The translations under genes were made by a program, and so were the position numbers. Below are positions 25,493-34,714 of a stretch of 42,956 nt of DNA, piece after piece; the stretch's first letter is position 1; the number at the start of each line of letters is the position of its first letter. The DNA is from Prochlorococcus sp. AG-355-P18 (lineage in GTDB: Bacteria; Cyanobacteriota; Cyanobacteriia; PCC-6307; Cyanobiaceae), in contig QCER01000013.1 of the NCBI GenBank assembly GCA_003280515.1, positions 1-42,956 of the forward strand, read 5' to 3'. The notes under the pieces are model-generated. The model saw only the letters and a list, made by a program, of their open reading frames with translations, was not told the origin of the DNA and did not search any database.

Positions 25493-26464
25493 TCTACAAA
25501 TTTCTTCACTTAAAATCCAGAGTTTTGAAGCCAACTCAGAATTATTTGCCTCATCACTAACCTTACTTTCAACTAATTTATGTTTTTTAAAAGATATAAG
25601 TTTATTACTTAAATGAACGTAACCAATATTATTTAGATTTGAATCAAGGACAATCTGAGAAAGAATCTTTCCAGCATTTTCTATACTTTCAGAAATTCCT
25701 AAAATATTTTTAGCGGCTTTAGAAAAAATTAAATATCCAAAGAGATTAAAACGTTTACTATATCTAAAAAAACCGGAATCATCATTTGGTATTACTAGAC
25801 CAGGAGCCCAAGTAATTACAGAAATTTTATTAGAGGACATTTTTAATTTTTTTTCAAGTTCTTTAGCAAACAAAATATTACATAACTTACTATTTTTATA
25901 AGCTTCATCAGCATTAAAATTTAAAAATTGCCCAGTTACTTTTTTTCTAAAATCAACGAGGTTATTAAGTCCCGCTTTCTTTCCTATATTGCCACCTGAA
26001 CTTTTGGGGTCGTGAACATCTGATGATGTAATGATTATTCTAGATTCTTCTTCATCTCTAACAAAATCTTTTAGGATATTTACCAAGTAAAAATGTGCAA
26101 GATGATTTACCGCAAAAGTTAGTTCTATGCATTGTTTTGATACTTTAGGGTAAAAGGAGCCTGTATATTGTAATCCTGCATTTAAAACAACTACATCTAA
26201 AAAAATCTTTTTACTAGTAAAATAATCTTTAATTTTTTTAATATTCTCTAAATCTGAAAGATCACAATTTTCAATAATATTTAAATATTTACTGAGGTAA
26301 TTTTGATCAAAATATTTCTCAATTCTTTTGAGAAATTCATTCTTTCTTAATTCAGATTTTAATACAACGTATAAATGATTTTTCGTCTTCAGTAAATTAA
26401 TGACGGCAAAAAGTCCTATGCCCGAATTACCTCCAGTAATTAAAATATTTTTATTTTTAATCAT
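25463..26464 (-). CDS. Short-chain dehydrogenase, POR-like
   Basis: 333 aa. NAD(P) motif ILITGGNSGIG (6-16), LNAG at about 95, a catalytic Ser (IITSSDVHDP) and YKNSK as the YxxxK pair. The layout after the active site (SGGNIGKKAGLNNLVDF; EAYKNSKLCNILFAKELEKK) follows light-dependent protochlorophyllide reductases, including the Cys after the catalytic Lys. Other POR signatures are weak, so this is probably a paralogue, not the main POR. Substrate unknown. The 3' end overlaps mscS by 30 bp tail-to-tail. Confidence 0.8.
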   Translation of the reverse strand: MIKNKNILITGGNSGIGLFAVINLLKTKNHLYVVLKSELRKNEFLKRIEKYFDQNYLSKYLNIIENCDLSDLENIKKIKDYFTSKKIFLDVVVLNAGLQYTGSFYPKVSKQCIELTFAVNHLAHFYLVNILKDFVRDEEESRIIITSSDVHDPKSSGGNIGKKAGLNNLVDFRKKVTGQFLNFNADEAYKNSKLCNILFAKELEKKLKMSSNKISVITWAPGLVIPNDDSGFFRYSKRFNLFGYLIFSKAAKNILGISESIENAGKILSQIVLDSNLNNIGYVHLSNKLISFKKHKLVESKVSDEANNSELASKLWILSEEICRSFGFITFNI

Positions 26465-26691
26465 TTAATTTGCTATGTATTAATTTTTTATAATAAAAAA
26501 AATTATAAGTTTTTTTAATTTTGTAATCTTATAAATTATTGTTAAAACACTGAAAACTTAGTCACTAGTGATTGAGTAATTTGATTATTATTAACCTACT
26601 CTCATTACAAGTATTGGATGAAATATATAATCCTAAGCGTAGAAGTAATAATTTGTTCCAGAAATTTCCTTAATCATAAGATTTATATTTA

Positions 26692-27975
26692 ATGTCAAAA
26701 GAAAACATGCCAGATGTTCTTGTTTTGGGTGCAGGGCCTGCAGGTATGGCAATTGCCTCAGCTTTAGGGAAGGAAAAATTAGATGTTGAAGTGCTTTCTC
26801 CAAATGGACCAGATGAACCTTGGCCAAACACCTATGGCATTTGGGGGAAAGAAGTTGATCAGCTTGGTCTCCAGGATTTACTTGAATATAGATGGAAGAA
26901 CACTGTAAGTTTTTTTGGGCATGGAGCTTTAGAAGAACAGGACGATGAGAATAAAGCCACAGAACATTCATTAGATTATGGACTATTTGATAAAAAGAAA
27001 CTCCACAATTATTGGTTTAATGAATGCAATGAGTCTCTCATTAAATGGCATCAAGGCTTTGCAAAAAAAATACATTTTGAAAAATACAAAAGTACAGTAA
27101 CTACAAAAGATGGCAAAACATACTCTGCAAGATTAGTAGTAGATGCAACAGGATATGATCCTGTTTTTCTTAAATTAAAATCTTGTGGTCCCTTAGCAGT
27201 CCAAACTTGTTATGGGATAGTAGGGAATTTTAGTAAACCTCCACTTAAGAAAGGGCAGTTTGTATTAATGGACTATAGAAATGACCATCTTAACGATGAA
27301 CAAAAAAAAGAACCGCCAACTTTTCTTTATGCCATGGATATGGGGGATGGGAAATATTTTCTTGAAGAGACATCTCTTGGTCTAGTAAATCCTCTAACAA
27401 TGGAAAATTTAAAAGAGAGACTAGAGAAGAGGCTTTCTTATAGAGATATATCAATCACAAGCATGCAACATGAAGAGCTTGGCTTATTTCTCCCAATGAA
27501 TATGCCAATCCCAGATTTCAAACAACAAATACTTGGATATGGTGGTGCTGCTTCAATGGTACATCCTGCATCGGGATATTTAATTGGTAATGTTTTAAGA
27601 AGAGCTCCACTTGTCGCTAAAGCAGTCTCAGAAGCAATTAAAAACAAAAATCTAAGTACCTATCATATTGCTAGAAAAGGTTGGGAAACTTTATGGTCAA
27701 AAGAATTAATTAGGAAGAAATCACTTTACCAATTTGGATTAGAAAAACTCATGAGGTTCGACGAGAAACTATTGAGAGAATTTTTTGGCAGTTTTTTCCA
27801 ACTACCTAAAAATCAATGGTATGGTTTTCTAACTGATACTCTTTCCTTAAGAGAGATTGTATATGCGATGTGTGTAATGTTTATAAAGGCTCCATGGACT
27901 GTAAAGAAAGGTCTTATGATTATGCATGGTAGGGAATTTAAAATGTTACTAAGGATAATATTCCCAAATATATAG
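26692..27975 (+). CDS. crtL: Lycopene beta-cyclase
   Basis: 427 aa. N-terminal FAD motif VLVLGAGPAGMAIASALGKE (10-29), PWPNTYGIWGKEVDQLGL (43-60), FVLMDYRNDHL, and FLEETSL as the cyclase catalytic Glu segment. GYGGAASMVHPASGYLIGNV is near 282-301 and the C-terminal LEKLMRFDEKLL and QWYGFLTDTLSL segments are also present. Segment by segment it follows the Synechococcus CrtL beta-cyclase, so I read it as crtL-b and not the epsilon-type paralogue found in Prochlorococcus. It forms beta-rings for beta-carotene and zeaxanthin. It is followed 7 bp later by an SDR gene. Confidence 0.9.
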   Translation: MSKENMPDVLVLGAGPAGMAIASALGKEKLDVEVLSPNGPDEPWPNTYGIWGKEVDQLGLQDLLEYRWKNTVSFFGHGALEEQDDENKATEHSLDYGLFDKKKLHNYWFNECNESLIKWHQGFAKKIHFEKYKSTVTTKDGKTYSARLVVDATGYDPVFLKLKSCGPLAVQTCYGIVGNFSKPPLKKGQFVLMDYRNDHLNDEQKKEPPTFLYAMDMGDGKYFLEETSLGLVNPLTMENLKERLEKRLSYRDISITSMQHEELGLFLPMNMPIPDFKQQILGYGGAASMVHPASGYLIGNVLRRAPLVAKAVSEAIKNKNLSTYHIARKGWETLWSKELIRKKSLYQFGLEKLMRFDEKLLREFFGSFFQLPKNQWYGFLTDTLSLREIVYAMCVMFIKAPWTVKKGLMIMHGREFKMLLRIIFPNI

Positions 27976-27982
27976 TCTAAAA

Positions 27983-28690
27983 ATGAGAACCATACTAATA
28001 AGTGGAGCCAATAGAGGTATTGGATTAAATATTGCACATAAAGAATTAAAAGAAGGCAACAGAATTAGTGTTGGCATTAGAAATCTAGAATCACTAAAGG
28101 GAAGTGTTATTGATCCAAATAAATGGCCAGAAGGGAGTATTATAATAAATCACTATGATGCATTAAAAAAAATTACTGCCGAAAATTGGGTAAAAAATAC
28201 TCTAGATAAATTTGGAGAATTTGATTCAGTAATAAATTGTTCTGGAGTTTTATCGAAAGTTCCTTTCTTATATAAAGATGGTGATGAAGAAGATATTTTA
28301 AATACATTAAATATCAATTTTTTGGCAATTTGGAATTTATGTAGGCTTTCTTGGGATCATTTATGTACTTCGGGCAGAGGCAGAATTATTGTTTTAGTTT
28401 CAATGAGTGGGAAAAGATCTAAAGGCGATTTAGCCGCTTATTCTTCTTCAAAGTTTGCTCTGATGGGATTATGCCAAACGATGAAAAATAATGGGTGGGA
28501 TAAAAATATAAGAGTTTCAGCAATTTGCCCAAGCTGGGTTAATACAAAAATGGCCCAAAACATCTCTTCCTTAGACAAATCAAGCATGACACAACCTGAA
28601 GATATTGCTGAAATATGCTCAACTATTCTGAAGTTACCTAATCAATCAGTTCCATTTGAAATTGCCTTAAATTGTAATTATGAAATTTAA
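27983..28690 (+). CDS. Short-chain dehydrogenase/reductase
   Basis: 235 aa classical SDR: cofactor motif ISGANRGIG (6-14), NCSG (catalytic Asn region near residue 88), Ser in VLVSMSG, and YSSSKFAL with the YxxxK pair. The tail CPSWVNTKMAQ resembles the PGxVxT loop. It starts 7 bp after crtL and is likely co-transcribed with it. Substrate not evident; a link to carotenoid metabolism is suggested only by position. Its stop overlaps the convergent gene by 4 bp. Confidence 0.85.
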   Translation: MRTILISGANRGIGLNIAHKELKEGNRISVGIRNLESLKGSVIDPNKWPEGSIIINHYDALKKITAENWVKNTLDKFGEFDSVINCSGVLSKVPFLYKDGDEEDILNTLNINFLAIWNLCRLSWDHLCTSGRGRIIVLVSMSGKRSKGDLAAYSSSKFALMGLCQTMKNNGWDKNIRVSAICPSWVNTKMAQNISSLDKSSMTQPEDIAEICSTILKLPNQSVPFEIALNCNYEI

Positions 28691-29229
28691 CCTAAATTGA
28701 AAATTAAATAAGCCATTGAAAGCATTGCAATTGCAATAAATAAACCTTTTATTCGATTAGTTAACAATGAAAAGAGAGATAAATCTTCAGAAAAGTATCC
28801 GCCAAAACTACCTGTAATAAATAATATAACCATAGGTAGAGATGCCATTCCAAAAGAATAAGATATAGATTTTACAAATCCAAAATTTAAATAATTTAAA
28901 ATAAAGGAACTTAATGAAAACATTAAAAAAGATGCAAATAGAGTTATGGAAACTTCAGCATCTAAAGTGTGAGGTAAGCTACCCTTTAATTCAAATTGCT
29001 TTTTACATTCTCTAATTTGTCTTTTAGAAAGCTTTAAATAACCAGTTTCTGGAATTCTTTGCGACTTATATTTTCTTAGTAATCTTGCTTCAAGAGTTTC
29101 TGGCTCCTTTGTCATAATTGAAGTTAATAATTCATCTGGCTTTAATTTTTTAATTTTCTTTTCAAGATTATCCGTTTTCCCAATCCTATACAGATCTCCT
29201 ACTCTAATAAGGTAAACATATCCCGACAT
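28687..29229 (-). CDS. GIY-YIG-like domain fused to membrane segments
   Basis: 180 aa. The N-terminus MSGYVYLIRVGDLYRIGKTD has the Y-x-Y-L...YRIGKT pattern of T5orf172/Mug113-type GIY-YIG domains. LEARLLRKYKSQRIPETGYLKLS (about 46-68) corresponds to the helix and loop with the catalytic-type Glu. The C-terminal 75 residues carry two or three hydrophobic spans (SYSFGMASLPMVILFITG; GLFIAIAMLSMAYLIF). A nuclease-like fold tied to a membrane is unusual, and the nuclease residues may have decayed. Confidence 0.6.
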   Translation of the reverse strand: MSGYVYLIRVGDLYRIGKTDNLEKKIKKLKPDELLTSIMTKEPETLEARLLRKYKSQRIPETGYLKLSKRQIRECKKQFELKGSLPHTLDAEVSITLFASFLMFSLSSFILNYLNFGFVKSISYSFGMASLPMVILFITGSFGGYFSEDLSLFSLLTNRIKGLFIAIAMLSMAYLIFNLG

Positions 29230-29303
29230 TTGCGTTGTAAAATTAATACTGTTCCTAACTAGATAATACTAAAAGAATTAGGGAAATTAAAAGTTTTTAC
29301 AAT

Positions 29304-29963
29304 ATGAAAAACGATATTTTATATTCATTTCGAAGATGTCCATATGCAATTCGTGCAAGATGGGCCTTATTAATTTGTGAAATAAAAGTAGAAATAAGAG
29401 AAATTGATTTAAAAAATAAACCTCTAGATTTTTTAAATCATTCAAAGACAAAAACGGTTCCAATACTCATAAAAAAAAATAGTGAAGTTATTGAAGAAAG
29501 TCTTGAAATCATCCTGTGGGCTCTCTCAGAGTCAAAAAAGGAAAACATCAACTTAATTTATTTTCCTGAGAACAAAAAGGAAGATATTTTTGAAATAATT
29601 AATGAAAACGATAACGAATTCAAATATCATTTAGATCGATTTAAATACGCCACAAGATATCAGAATAGTGATGAAGAATTTCATTTCACAAATGCGATTA
29701 AATTTATAAAGAGATGGAACGAACTTCTTACAGAAAACAAATACTTTTTTGGAGATAGCCCCACAATCGCTGACTGGTCTATTTGGCCTTTTGTAAGACA
29801 ATTTAGAATCGCTTGTGAAAGTCAAAAAAGAACAAATTATTTTGAATCCTCAATAAAAAACTGGTTAGATTCTTTTGAGAACAATAGAGAATTTAAATCC
29901 TTAATGTATAAGTACGAATTATGGGAACCAAATTCTAAAAAGAATTATTTCCCAATTAATTAA
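29304..29963 (+). CDS. Glutathione S-transferase-like protein
   Basis: 219 aa. The thioredoxin-like N-terminus LYSFRRCPYAIRARWAL (6-22) has the CPY motif at the active site, and KTKTVPILI holds the cis-proline. The C-terminal helical domain has the SPTIADWSIWPFVRQF signature (the GST N-capping box with Asp). Likely a glutathione-dependent transferase or reductase in detoxification. Convergent with the 85-aa gene, overlapping 4 bp. Confidence 0.85.
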   Translation: MKNDILYSFRRCPYAIRARWALLICEIKVEIREIDLKNKPLDFLNHSKTKTVPILIKKNSEVIEESLEIILWALSESKKENINLIYFPENKKEDIFEIINENDNEFKYHLDRFKYATRYQNSDEEFHFTNAIKFIKRWNELLTENKYFFGDSPTIADWSIWPFVRQFRIACESQKRTNYFESSIKNWLDSFENNREFKSLMYKYELWEPNSKKNYFPIN

Positions 29964-30217
29964 CTTTCTAACAACTTCCTTTTCTCAATTATTCTTGCTA
30001 ACTCCAAAAAATATCCTGCAGTCCTAAATTTGCCCATATTTTTTTCCTTAAAATCAAGATCGCTTCTGATTTCTGCAGTCTCAGCCATAAGCAAATCTAA
30101 ATCATTTGATCCAAGACTATACAATTCACCAAGTTCGATTTCTCTTCCGAGTAAATGACTCCTAAACCACTTCCCTTTATTTTCTTGAGGTGGAATATCG
30201 TAGGAAGTAAATGACAT
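29960..30217 (-). CDS. Small conserved hypothetical protein, 85 aa
   Basis: Soluble acidic/helical protein beginning MSFTSYDIPPQENKGKWFRS, with LGREIELGELYSLGSNDLDL in the centre and a C-terminal helix ELARIIEKRKLL. No signal peptide and no recognised domain. The sequence looks like a conserved cyanobacterial small protein. It overlaps the GST gene stop by 4 bp and lies 33 bp upstream of gltS on the same strand, so the two may be co-transcribed. Confidence 0.6.
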   Translation of the reverse strand: MSFTSYDIPPQENKGKWFRSHLLGREIELGELYSLGSNDLDLLMAETAEIRSDLDFKEKNMGKFRTAGYFLELARIIEKRKLLES

Positions 30218-30250
30218 TAAAATAAAATTAGATTTTTTACCATTCTAGGA

Positions 30251-31642
30251 CTATAGTTGAAACTTTTTCATCTCTACTTTATTAAAAATCAATGCAATAA
30301 AAAGAATTCCGAATGTAATTAGAGCACAAATTTCTGTCCAATAATCTAGCCCAATTTTAGAAATCATTAATGGTGCAAGAACTGTGAAGAGTCCCCCAGA
30401 AAGAATTAACTGAGCGAACAGCTGTTTTGACGTAAAAATTGGTAAAGTCTTAGAAATATTTTTAGGATCTGCAAGCCTTAAAAGAAGCAACCCAGAAGCT
30501 ACTACACCTGTAGAATTTCCAAACTCTATCAAACTTTTTTCAAACCAATAATCATCAAAAATAAAGTATGCAAAATAAGCAATACAGATTAAATTCCAAA
30601 ATAAACCGAAAATAGTAAACACTAAAATAAGTATCCAATTATCAAAAACAACTGCAATATCTAAACTCGCCATAGCTGTAAAAATCAATAAATCTGTGGA
30701 TAAAATACCAATCTCCCTTTGCAGAATATTTGAAATAAATTCTGTATTGTTGGTTTTCTCTAAAATATATCTAATAAGTAGCGAACCTATTAGGATAAAA
30801 GGGAATACTGGTAGTGAGAAAATAATTTCCTTAGAAAAATCACCAAAAGAAATTGAAATATACCTTAAAAATTTAAGCAGCAAGACCCCAAAAGAAATTG
30901 CCAAACCGGAAAATCCGAGATTTATAATAAAAATTCTTAAATCTCCAAAAATTCCTATTTTATTTTCTCCCCTTGGAGTATCTTTTTGTTCAAGAATTTC
31001 CTTAGTATCTGAAAGACCTAAATTCCTACCAAGAAAGATAAATATACTACCCAATATTGAAGAGGACAAAAGACCCATCGTTGCCATAGCCAAACCAAGA
31101 TCTAAACCATTTGGGAAACCAAGTTTATTAAAACTTTCACCGATTATTGATGCGGCTCCATGACCACCCTCAAAACCAACCTCTATTAAACAACCCATTA
31201 GAGGATTTGCCTCCATAGATGGAGGCAGAAAATATTTAACAACTAGACCTCCAACAAAAAATTGTCCGAAACCTAGGGAAAGAGCTAGTAGAAATTGATT
31301 AAAAATTGGTTTAACTAAACCATTTATATTAGGGATAGGTCTTCCCATCATTAAAGTTGCGAAGACTAATGATAAAAGAGGAGTAGGAAAATTACTCCAA
31401 ACATTGATTGTTTCTTTTGGTAAAAAGTGTATCGCACCAAATGGACCTATAGATATACCTAAAATTCCTGATATAACTGCGATCGGCAATCCAAATCTCT
31501 CAAGTTGAACAGCTAATTTAAATTTCCTTCCAAAAATCAAGAAAAAAAATATAATTAATAATCCCAAAAAACTTATTAGGAGAGAATTTGAAAAAATATC
31601 TTTATTCTGTAGAGAAAAAATATTCAATGATTTCAAAAACAT
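30251..31642 (-). CDS. gltS: GltS-type sodium/glutamate symporter
   Basis: 463 aa, about 10-12 membrane segments in two inverted halves. GCLIEVGFEGGHGAASIIGE (about 151-170) is the first conserved hairpin-loop of the ESS/GltS family; FGNSTGVVASGLLLLRLADP (about 371-390) is the second. It imports glutamate with Na+ through the plasma membrane. It is longer than E. coli GltS (401 aa), mainly at the N-terminus and in the central loop. Glutamate uptake by Prochlorococcus would fit mixotrophic use of amino acids. Confidence 0.8.
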   Translation of the reverse strand: MFLKSLNIFSLQNKDIFSNSLLISFLGLLIIFFFLIFGRKFKLAVQLERFGLPIAVISGILGISIGPFGAIHFLPKETINVWSNFPTPLLSLVFATLMMGRPIPNINGLVKPIFNQFLLALSLGFGQFFVGGLVVKYFLPPSMEANPLMGCLIEVGFEGGHGAASIIGESFNKLGFPNGLDLGLAMATMGLLSSSILGSIFIFLGRNLGLSDTKEILEQKDTPRGENKIGIFGDLRIFIINLGFSGLAISFGVLLLKFLRYISISFGDFSKEIIFSLPVFPFILIGSLLIRYILEKTNNTEFISNILQREIGILSTDLLIFTAMASLDIAVVFDNWILILVFTIFGLFWNLICIAYFAYFIFDDYWFEKSLIEFGNSTGVVASGLLLLRLADPKNISKTLPIFTSKQLFAQLILSGGLFTVLAPLMISKIGLDYWTEICALITFGILFIALIFNKVEMKKFQL

Positions 31643-31685
31643 ATAATTATCAATCTAAATTAATAAACAAAATTTTTCAAATAAA

Positions 31686-31707
31686 AAAGGCCCTTTAGAG
31701 GGCCTTT
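31686..31707 (-). terminator. Terminator of pcbA
   Basis: Perfect 9-bp stem AAAGGCCCT/AGGGCCTTT with a 4-nt loop, followed on the minus strand by six T. It lies 25 bp past the pcbA stop, as expected for a highly expressed gene. Confidence 0.9.
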
Positions 31708-31731
31708 AATGTTAATGATTAACTTTAGAAT

Positions 31732-32790
31732 TTAATCCTTTAGGGTAATTGTTGCACTATCAATATTACTAATAGCATTAGTAACTCTCTTGAAATCAAA
31801 GCCTAATGCTCTTAGAGCATGCCAAAGGTGACCTTGAATAAAGAAGAAACCAAAGTAGTAGTGAACATTTGCTAACCATGCCCTTGATGTAAACTCACCA
31901 TCAGGAAGATCAACAGTGTCAATCCAATATGGAGAAATACTAAACTTCAACTCTAGTGGTTCACCAAAATATTCAACTGGATAAACAGTTGTATTTGCTG
32001 CGCTCCAGAAAGCTGCAATAATAGCCATCCAGCCTATACCTGCTAAAGACCAGGATAGAACAGCTTCAGCTGATAGAAGACCTTTACCTTTGAACTTAGT
32101 AAATTCTCCTACCTGCTTAGTAGCAATATGCCAAGCACCACCAGTTATCTCTACAAAAGCTAAGAATGCATGACCACCCATAACTTCTTCCAGACTGTCG
32201 ATAGTCAAAAAGTCTGCTTGATGATTCCAAATTTTTGCTAAGTTTAATTCGTATTCAACTTGTCTTACAGCACCAATAGCTGGATCATAAATCCCATGGA
32301 CTCTGGCCCATTCAACGAATGCAATAACTGCAAAGCCTAAGAAGAGGAGATGATGCCCAAGAATAAATGTCAATTTGTCTGGATTATCCCATTCAATATT
32401 GAATTTTCTTGCTCTAGCAATATCTGAATCTTCTAAATTTCCTGGAAGGAGTAAAGAATGTAAAAGTCCTCCAGCAGCTAAAACCATAGAAGAAACTAAG
32501 TGTACGATTGCTATTGCAAGTACAGGTTTAGTATCTCCCATAGCAACGCCATTAGCATCAAACCCTATCCCTAGAGTTGCTAAGTGTGGAAGAACAATTA
32601 AAGGTTGATGACCCATAGGAACACTTGGATCAAATCGTGAAAGTTCAAAAAGGGTGAAAGCACCAGCCCAGAAAACAATTAATCCTGCATGAGCTACATG
32701 AGCAGCGATAAATTTTCCTGAGCGATTAGCTACACCTGAATTTCCAGCCCACCACCCGTAAGTAGTATCTGGATTGCCGTAGGTTTGCAT
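31732..32790 (-). CDS. pcbA: Chlorophyll a/b-binding antenna protein PcbA
   Basis: 352 aa, six-helix member of the Pcb/IsiA/CP43 family. It begins [20 protein letters not shown]; conserved chlorophyll-ligand His occur in [40 protein letters not shown] and [20 protein letters not shown]. It lacks the large lumenal loop E of CP43. Pcb proteins bind divinyl-chlorophylls a and b as the main thylakoid antenna of Prochlorococcus, around photosystem II in high-light strains. A dedicated terminator and a 327-bp 5' spacer suggest a strong monocistronic unit. Confidence 0.96.
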   Translation of the reverse strand: MQTYGNPDTTYGWWAGNSGVANRSGKFIAAHVAHAGLIVFWAGAFTLFELSRFDPSVPMGHQPLIVLPHLATLGIGFDANGVAMGDTKPVLAIAIVHLVSSMVLAAGGLLHSLLLPGNLEDSDIARARKFNIEWDNPDKLTFILGHHLLFLGFAVIAFVEWARVHGIYDPAIGAVRQVEYELNLAKIWNHQADFLTIDSLEEVMGGHAFLAFVEITGGAWHIATKQVGEFTKFKGKGLLSAEAVLSWSLAGIGWMAIIAAFWSAANTTVYPVEYFGEPLELKFSISPYWIDTVDLPDGEFTSRAWLANVHYYFGFFFIQGHLWHALRALGFDFKRVTNAISNIDSATITLKD

Positions 32791-33117
32791 TTAGGAAATG
32801 ATTAGCTTAAACGTTTTGAGAATACTTTAATTTTCATCAAACAGTTGAATTCACAACAAAATTGTAAAAATTAGTAATCCTAAGAAAAAAAAATTAATTG
32901 ATCTACAAAAACGATAAAAAATAAAAAAGTTAGATTTCAACAGTAAAGTTATTGCAAGAGAATAGATTAGATATCAAATAAAAAGGGAGTGAACTTTAAT
33001 TTTTTTTTTAAAAATTTCTTTTTGCTGACATAAAATGATGTTTTGTTTCATTAAACCATCCTATTTATTGCCTCATTCTCAAACAATTATTAAATATGGG
33101 ATAAGACATCTAATATT
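32791..33117. other. Spacer with pcbA promoter/leader
   Basis: No gene is supported in these 327 bases. This divergent region must hold the promoters of pcbA (minus) and the 58-aa gene (plus). It is extremely AT-rich with long A/T runs, so -10-like hexamers are too common to choose one. Confidence 0.4.
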
Positions 33118-33294
33118 ATGACTACTTCTCAAGATTCTTCTAGAAAATTTTCACTAGAAATGAAATCGGAAGTTCATTACAAAAAAGCTGCAAAATCATA
33201 TAGAAAATCAAAACAATACATAAATATGATTAACTTATATCCAACTTTGCAAAACACTCTAATTGAGTGTAAGGATGAGAATCTAATAGAATAA
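33118..33294 (+). CDS. Small hypothetical protein, 58 aa
   Basis: ATG frame of 58 residues, basic in the centre (YKKAAKSYRKSKQYINMINL, 21-40) and with a C-terminal TLIECKDE. Cytosolic, without a membrane span. It is divergent from pcbA and convergent with the 77-aa gene. The codon pattern is plausible, but evidence is limited to length, start and context. Confidence 0.4.
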   Translation: MTTSQDSSRKFSLEMKSEVHYKKAAKSYRKSKQYINMINLYPTLQNTLIECKDENLIE

Positions 33295-33313
33295 AGATCT
33301 TATATATTTTTTT

Positions 33314-33547
33314 TTAGGCTGCAATATTATATTCTTCTTCAGTATGAGGTTGATTAATTATTTTTCTGCACATTTTTATATTGTAAAGCGCTTTGGGTTT
33401 CCAAGGTTTGTTTTGTCCGAGTGGAGAACTTTTCCAATGAATCCCAGGCTTGAGTATGCCATTTTCACGTAAAAATGAAAGTTTAAATTCACTTATTCCT
33501 AGTTTTTCCGCTGTCAACTCAGATGAGCTCCATATATTCCCTAACAT
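33314..33547 (-). CDS. Small winged-helix-like protein, 77 aa
   Basis: SSELTAEKLGISEFKLSFLR (7-26) reads as a MerR/excisionase-type helix-turn-helix. GILKPGIHWKSSPLGQNKPW (30-49) would be the wing, a layout seen in small DNA-binding proteins of picocyanobacteria. A DNA-binding regulator is likely; target unknown. Function inferred from the pattern only. Confidence 0.5.
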   Translation of the reverse strand: MLGNIWSSSELTAEKLGISEFKLSFLRENGILKPGIHWKSSPLGQNKPWKPKALYNIKMCRKIINQPHTEEEYNIAA

Positions 33548-33684
33548 TGAATTAAGTAAATATTATTAATCCTTGATAACGTTAATTTTATTTTTTTGAA
33601 AGGGGTAAAACTTTTAAATAATTATTAATTATTTAAAAACCTAGTATTTACAATGAGAGAGAGATTTGAAAGATTAATATCAAA

Positions 33685-33984
33685 TTAAGAAATATTAAAT
33701 AAAGAATCTTTTTTAATGAATATCTTATCGATACCCTTTCCTTCATTGATGGATTTAAAGTTAACGTATTCTTCTGTGATGGATTGATGCTTTGAAAGAT
33801 TGATCCAACCCTTGTGCCAATTTCCACTATTTATTAATTCTTCGTATGTAGTTTTTAGGTTGATTTCAGAATCAAGGACTGAAACCATTAAAAAACTAAT
33901 ATTTCCTTTTTCTCTAGTCTCATTTACTAAAACAAAATGTCTCAATCCATTAATGGTTTTATTAGAAGTCCAGTAATTTTCCAT
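33685..33984 (-). CDS. TIGR02450-like small protein
   Basis: 99 aa. YWTSNKTINGLRHFVLVNET (4-23), VSVLDSEINLKTTYEELINS and NWHKGWINL match the pattern of the TIGR02450 tryptophan-rich family (SKWT...KHF.V...W.eL...W..GW). Function of the family is unknown. It follows the 97-aa membrane protein gene with a 2-bp gap and is part of the unit that starts in hisS. Confidence 0.6.
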   Translation of the reverse strand: MENYWTSNKTINGLRHFVLVNETREKGNISFLMVSVLDSEINLKTTYEELINSGNWHKGWINLSKHQSITEEYVNFKSINEGKGIDKIFIKKDSLFNIS

Positions 33985-33986
33985 AA

Positions 33987-34277
33987 TTATTTTTTCTTAA
34001 TATTCCCCTCAGGATTTTGTCTAGATATTCTCTTATATTCATTTCTAATTTCCTCTAATAAAAGTTTTCTTCTATCCATATAGTTAACAGAATCTTGTTT
34101 AGATAAATTATATCTTTCTTTTTTTGTTAAATTCATCCAGTTATTGAGGTTCTTTTTATTGAAAGTTGTTAATTTTTTAGCCTTCAAAATTTTTTGTTTT
34201 CTATTTAATTTAAGAAAAATCCTTAAATAAAAAAAAATAAATATAAAAAGAAAAATTATCACAAACTTTAAGAGCAT
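33987..34277 (-). CDS. Small single-pass membrane protein, 96 aa
   Basis: The N-terminus MLLKFVIIFLFIFIFFYLRI is one membrane helix, followed by a strongly basic cytosolic tail (KLNRKQKILKAKKL, then KNLNNWMNLTKKERYNLSKQ). The start is ATG 34277; the preceding GTG (34280) overlaps the hisS stop and is an alternative. It is coupled to the 3' end of hisS, so it would normally be translated from the hisS transcript. Function unknown. Confidence 0.6.
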   Translation of the reverse strand: MLLKFVIIFLFIFIFFYLRIFLKLNRKQKILKAKKLTTFNKKNLNNWMNLTKKERYNLSKQDSVNYMDRRKLLLEEIRNEYKRISRQNPEGNIKKK

Positions 34278-34714
34278 CACTTTGCAAGTAAATTGTTATT
34301 TATCCACTTTCCCAATTCAAAATCATTCTCAACAGATATAACCTCTTCTTCATTCCCATTATCTGATTGATCAAAGAGCCTTATTATAAATTCACCTTTA
34401 ACTGCCTCATCATCACCAATTACAATAATACTTTTAGATTTTAGTTTATTGGCCTTTTTAAATTGTTTAGAAAATGAGGCTCCACTTAAATCCAACTCAA
34501 CTATCAAATCATAATTTCTTAACTTTCTAGATAAATCCAAAGCTAAGGATTCAGCAATTAAGCCTTGATTGATGATATAAATATCAGTATTTCTTGGAAC
34601 TTCAAGATCTTTTCCTGCTAGTAGAATTAATCTTTCTAGACCAATAGCAAATCCAATTGCCGGAGTTTTTGGCCCTCCCATTTGTTTTATTAAATCATCA
34701 TATCTTCCTCCCCC
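34277..34714 (-). pseudogene. hisS: hisS 3' fragment: C-terminal part of histidyl-tRNA synthetase
   Basis: Codes for the last 145 residues of His[22 protein letters not shown] (class II motif-3 region), AIGLERLILLAG, then the anticodon-binding domain (DIYIINQGL, KLRNYDLIVELDLSGASF, KSKSIIVIGDDEAVKGEF). Homology stops abruptly at 34714; an in-frame stop lies a few codons further upstream, and the first ATG is 34681. The missing N-terminal 280-plus residues are on the other strand at 40263-41171. As it stands this piece cannot aminoacylate. See the rearrangement findings. Confidence 0.9.
34649..34714 (-). repeat. 66-bp inverted repeat, left copy (hisS)
   Basis: Exact reverse complement of 41106-41171, without a mismatch. 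The sequence is hisS coding DNA from GGGRYDD to PAIGF. Outside the 66 bp the flanks diverge at once, into murI on one side and hisS continuation on the other. Confidence 0.97.

Noticed and set aside
26562..26571. 10-bp palindrome TCACTAGTGA upstream of crtL
   Set aside because: Isolated, 120 bp from the start, no second copy seen; such palindromes occur by chance at this scale.
26633..26971. Minus-strand frame of 112 codons
   Set aside because: Antisense to the start of crtL, which has an unmistakable FAD motif. The product is low-complexity without domain features.
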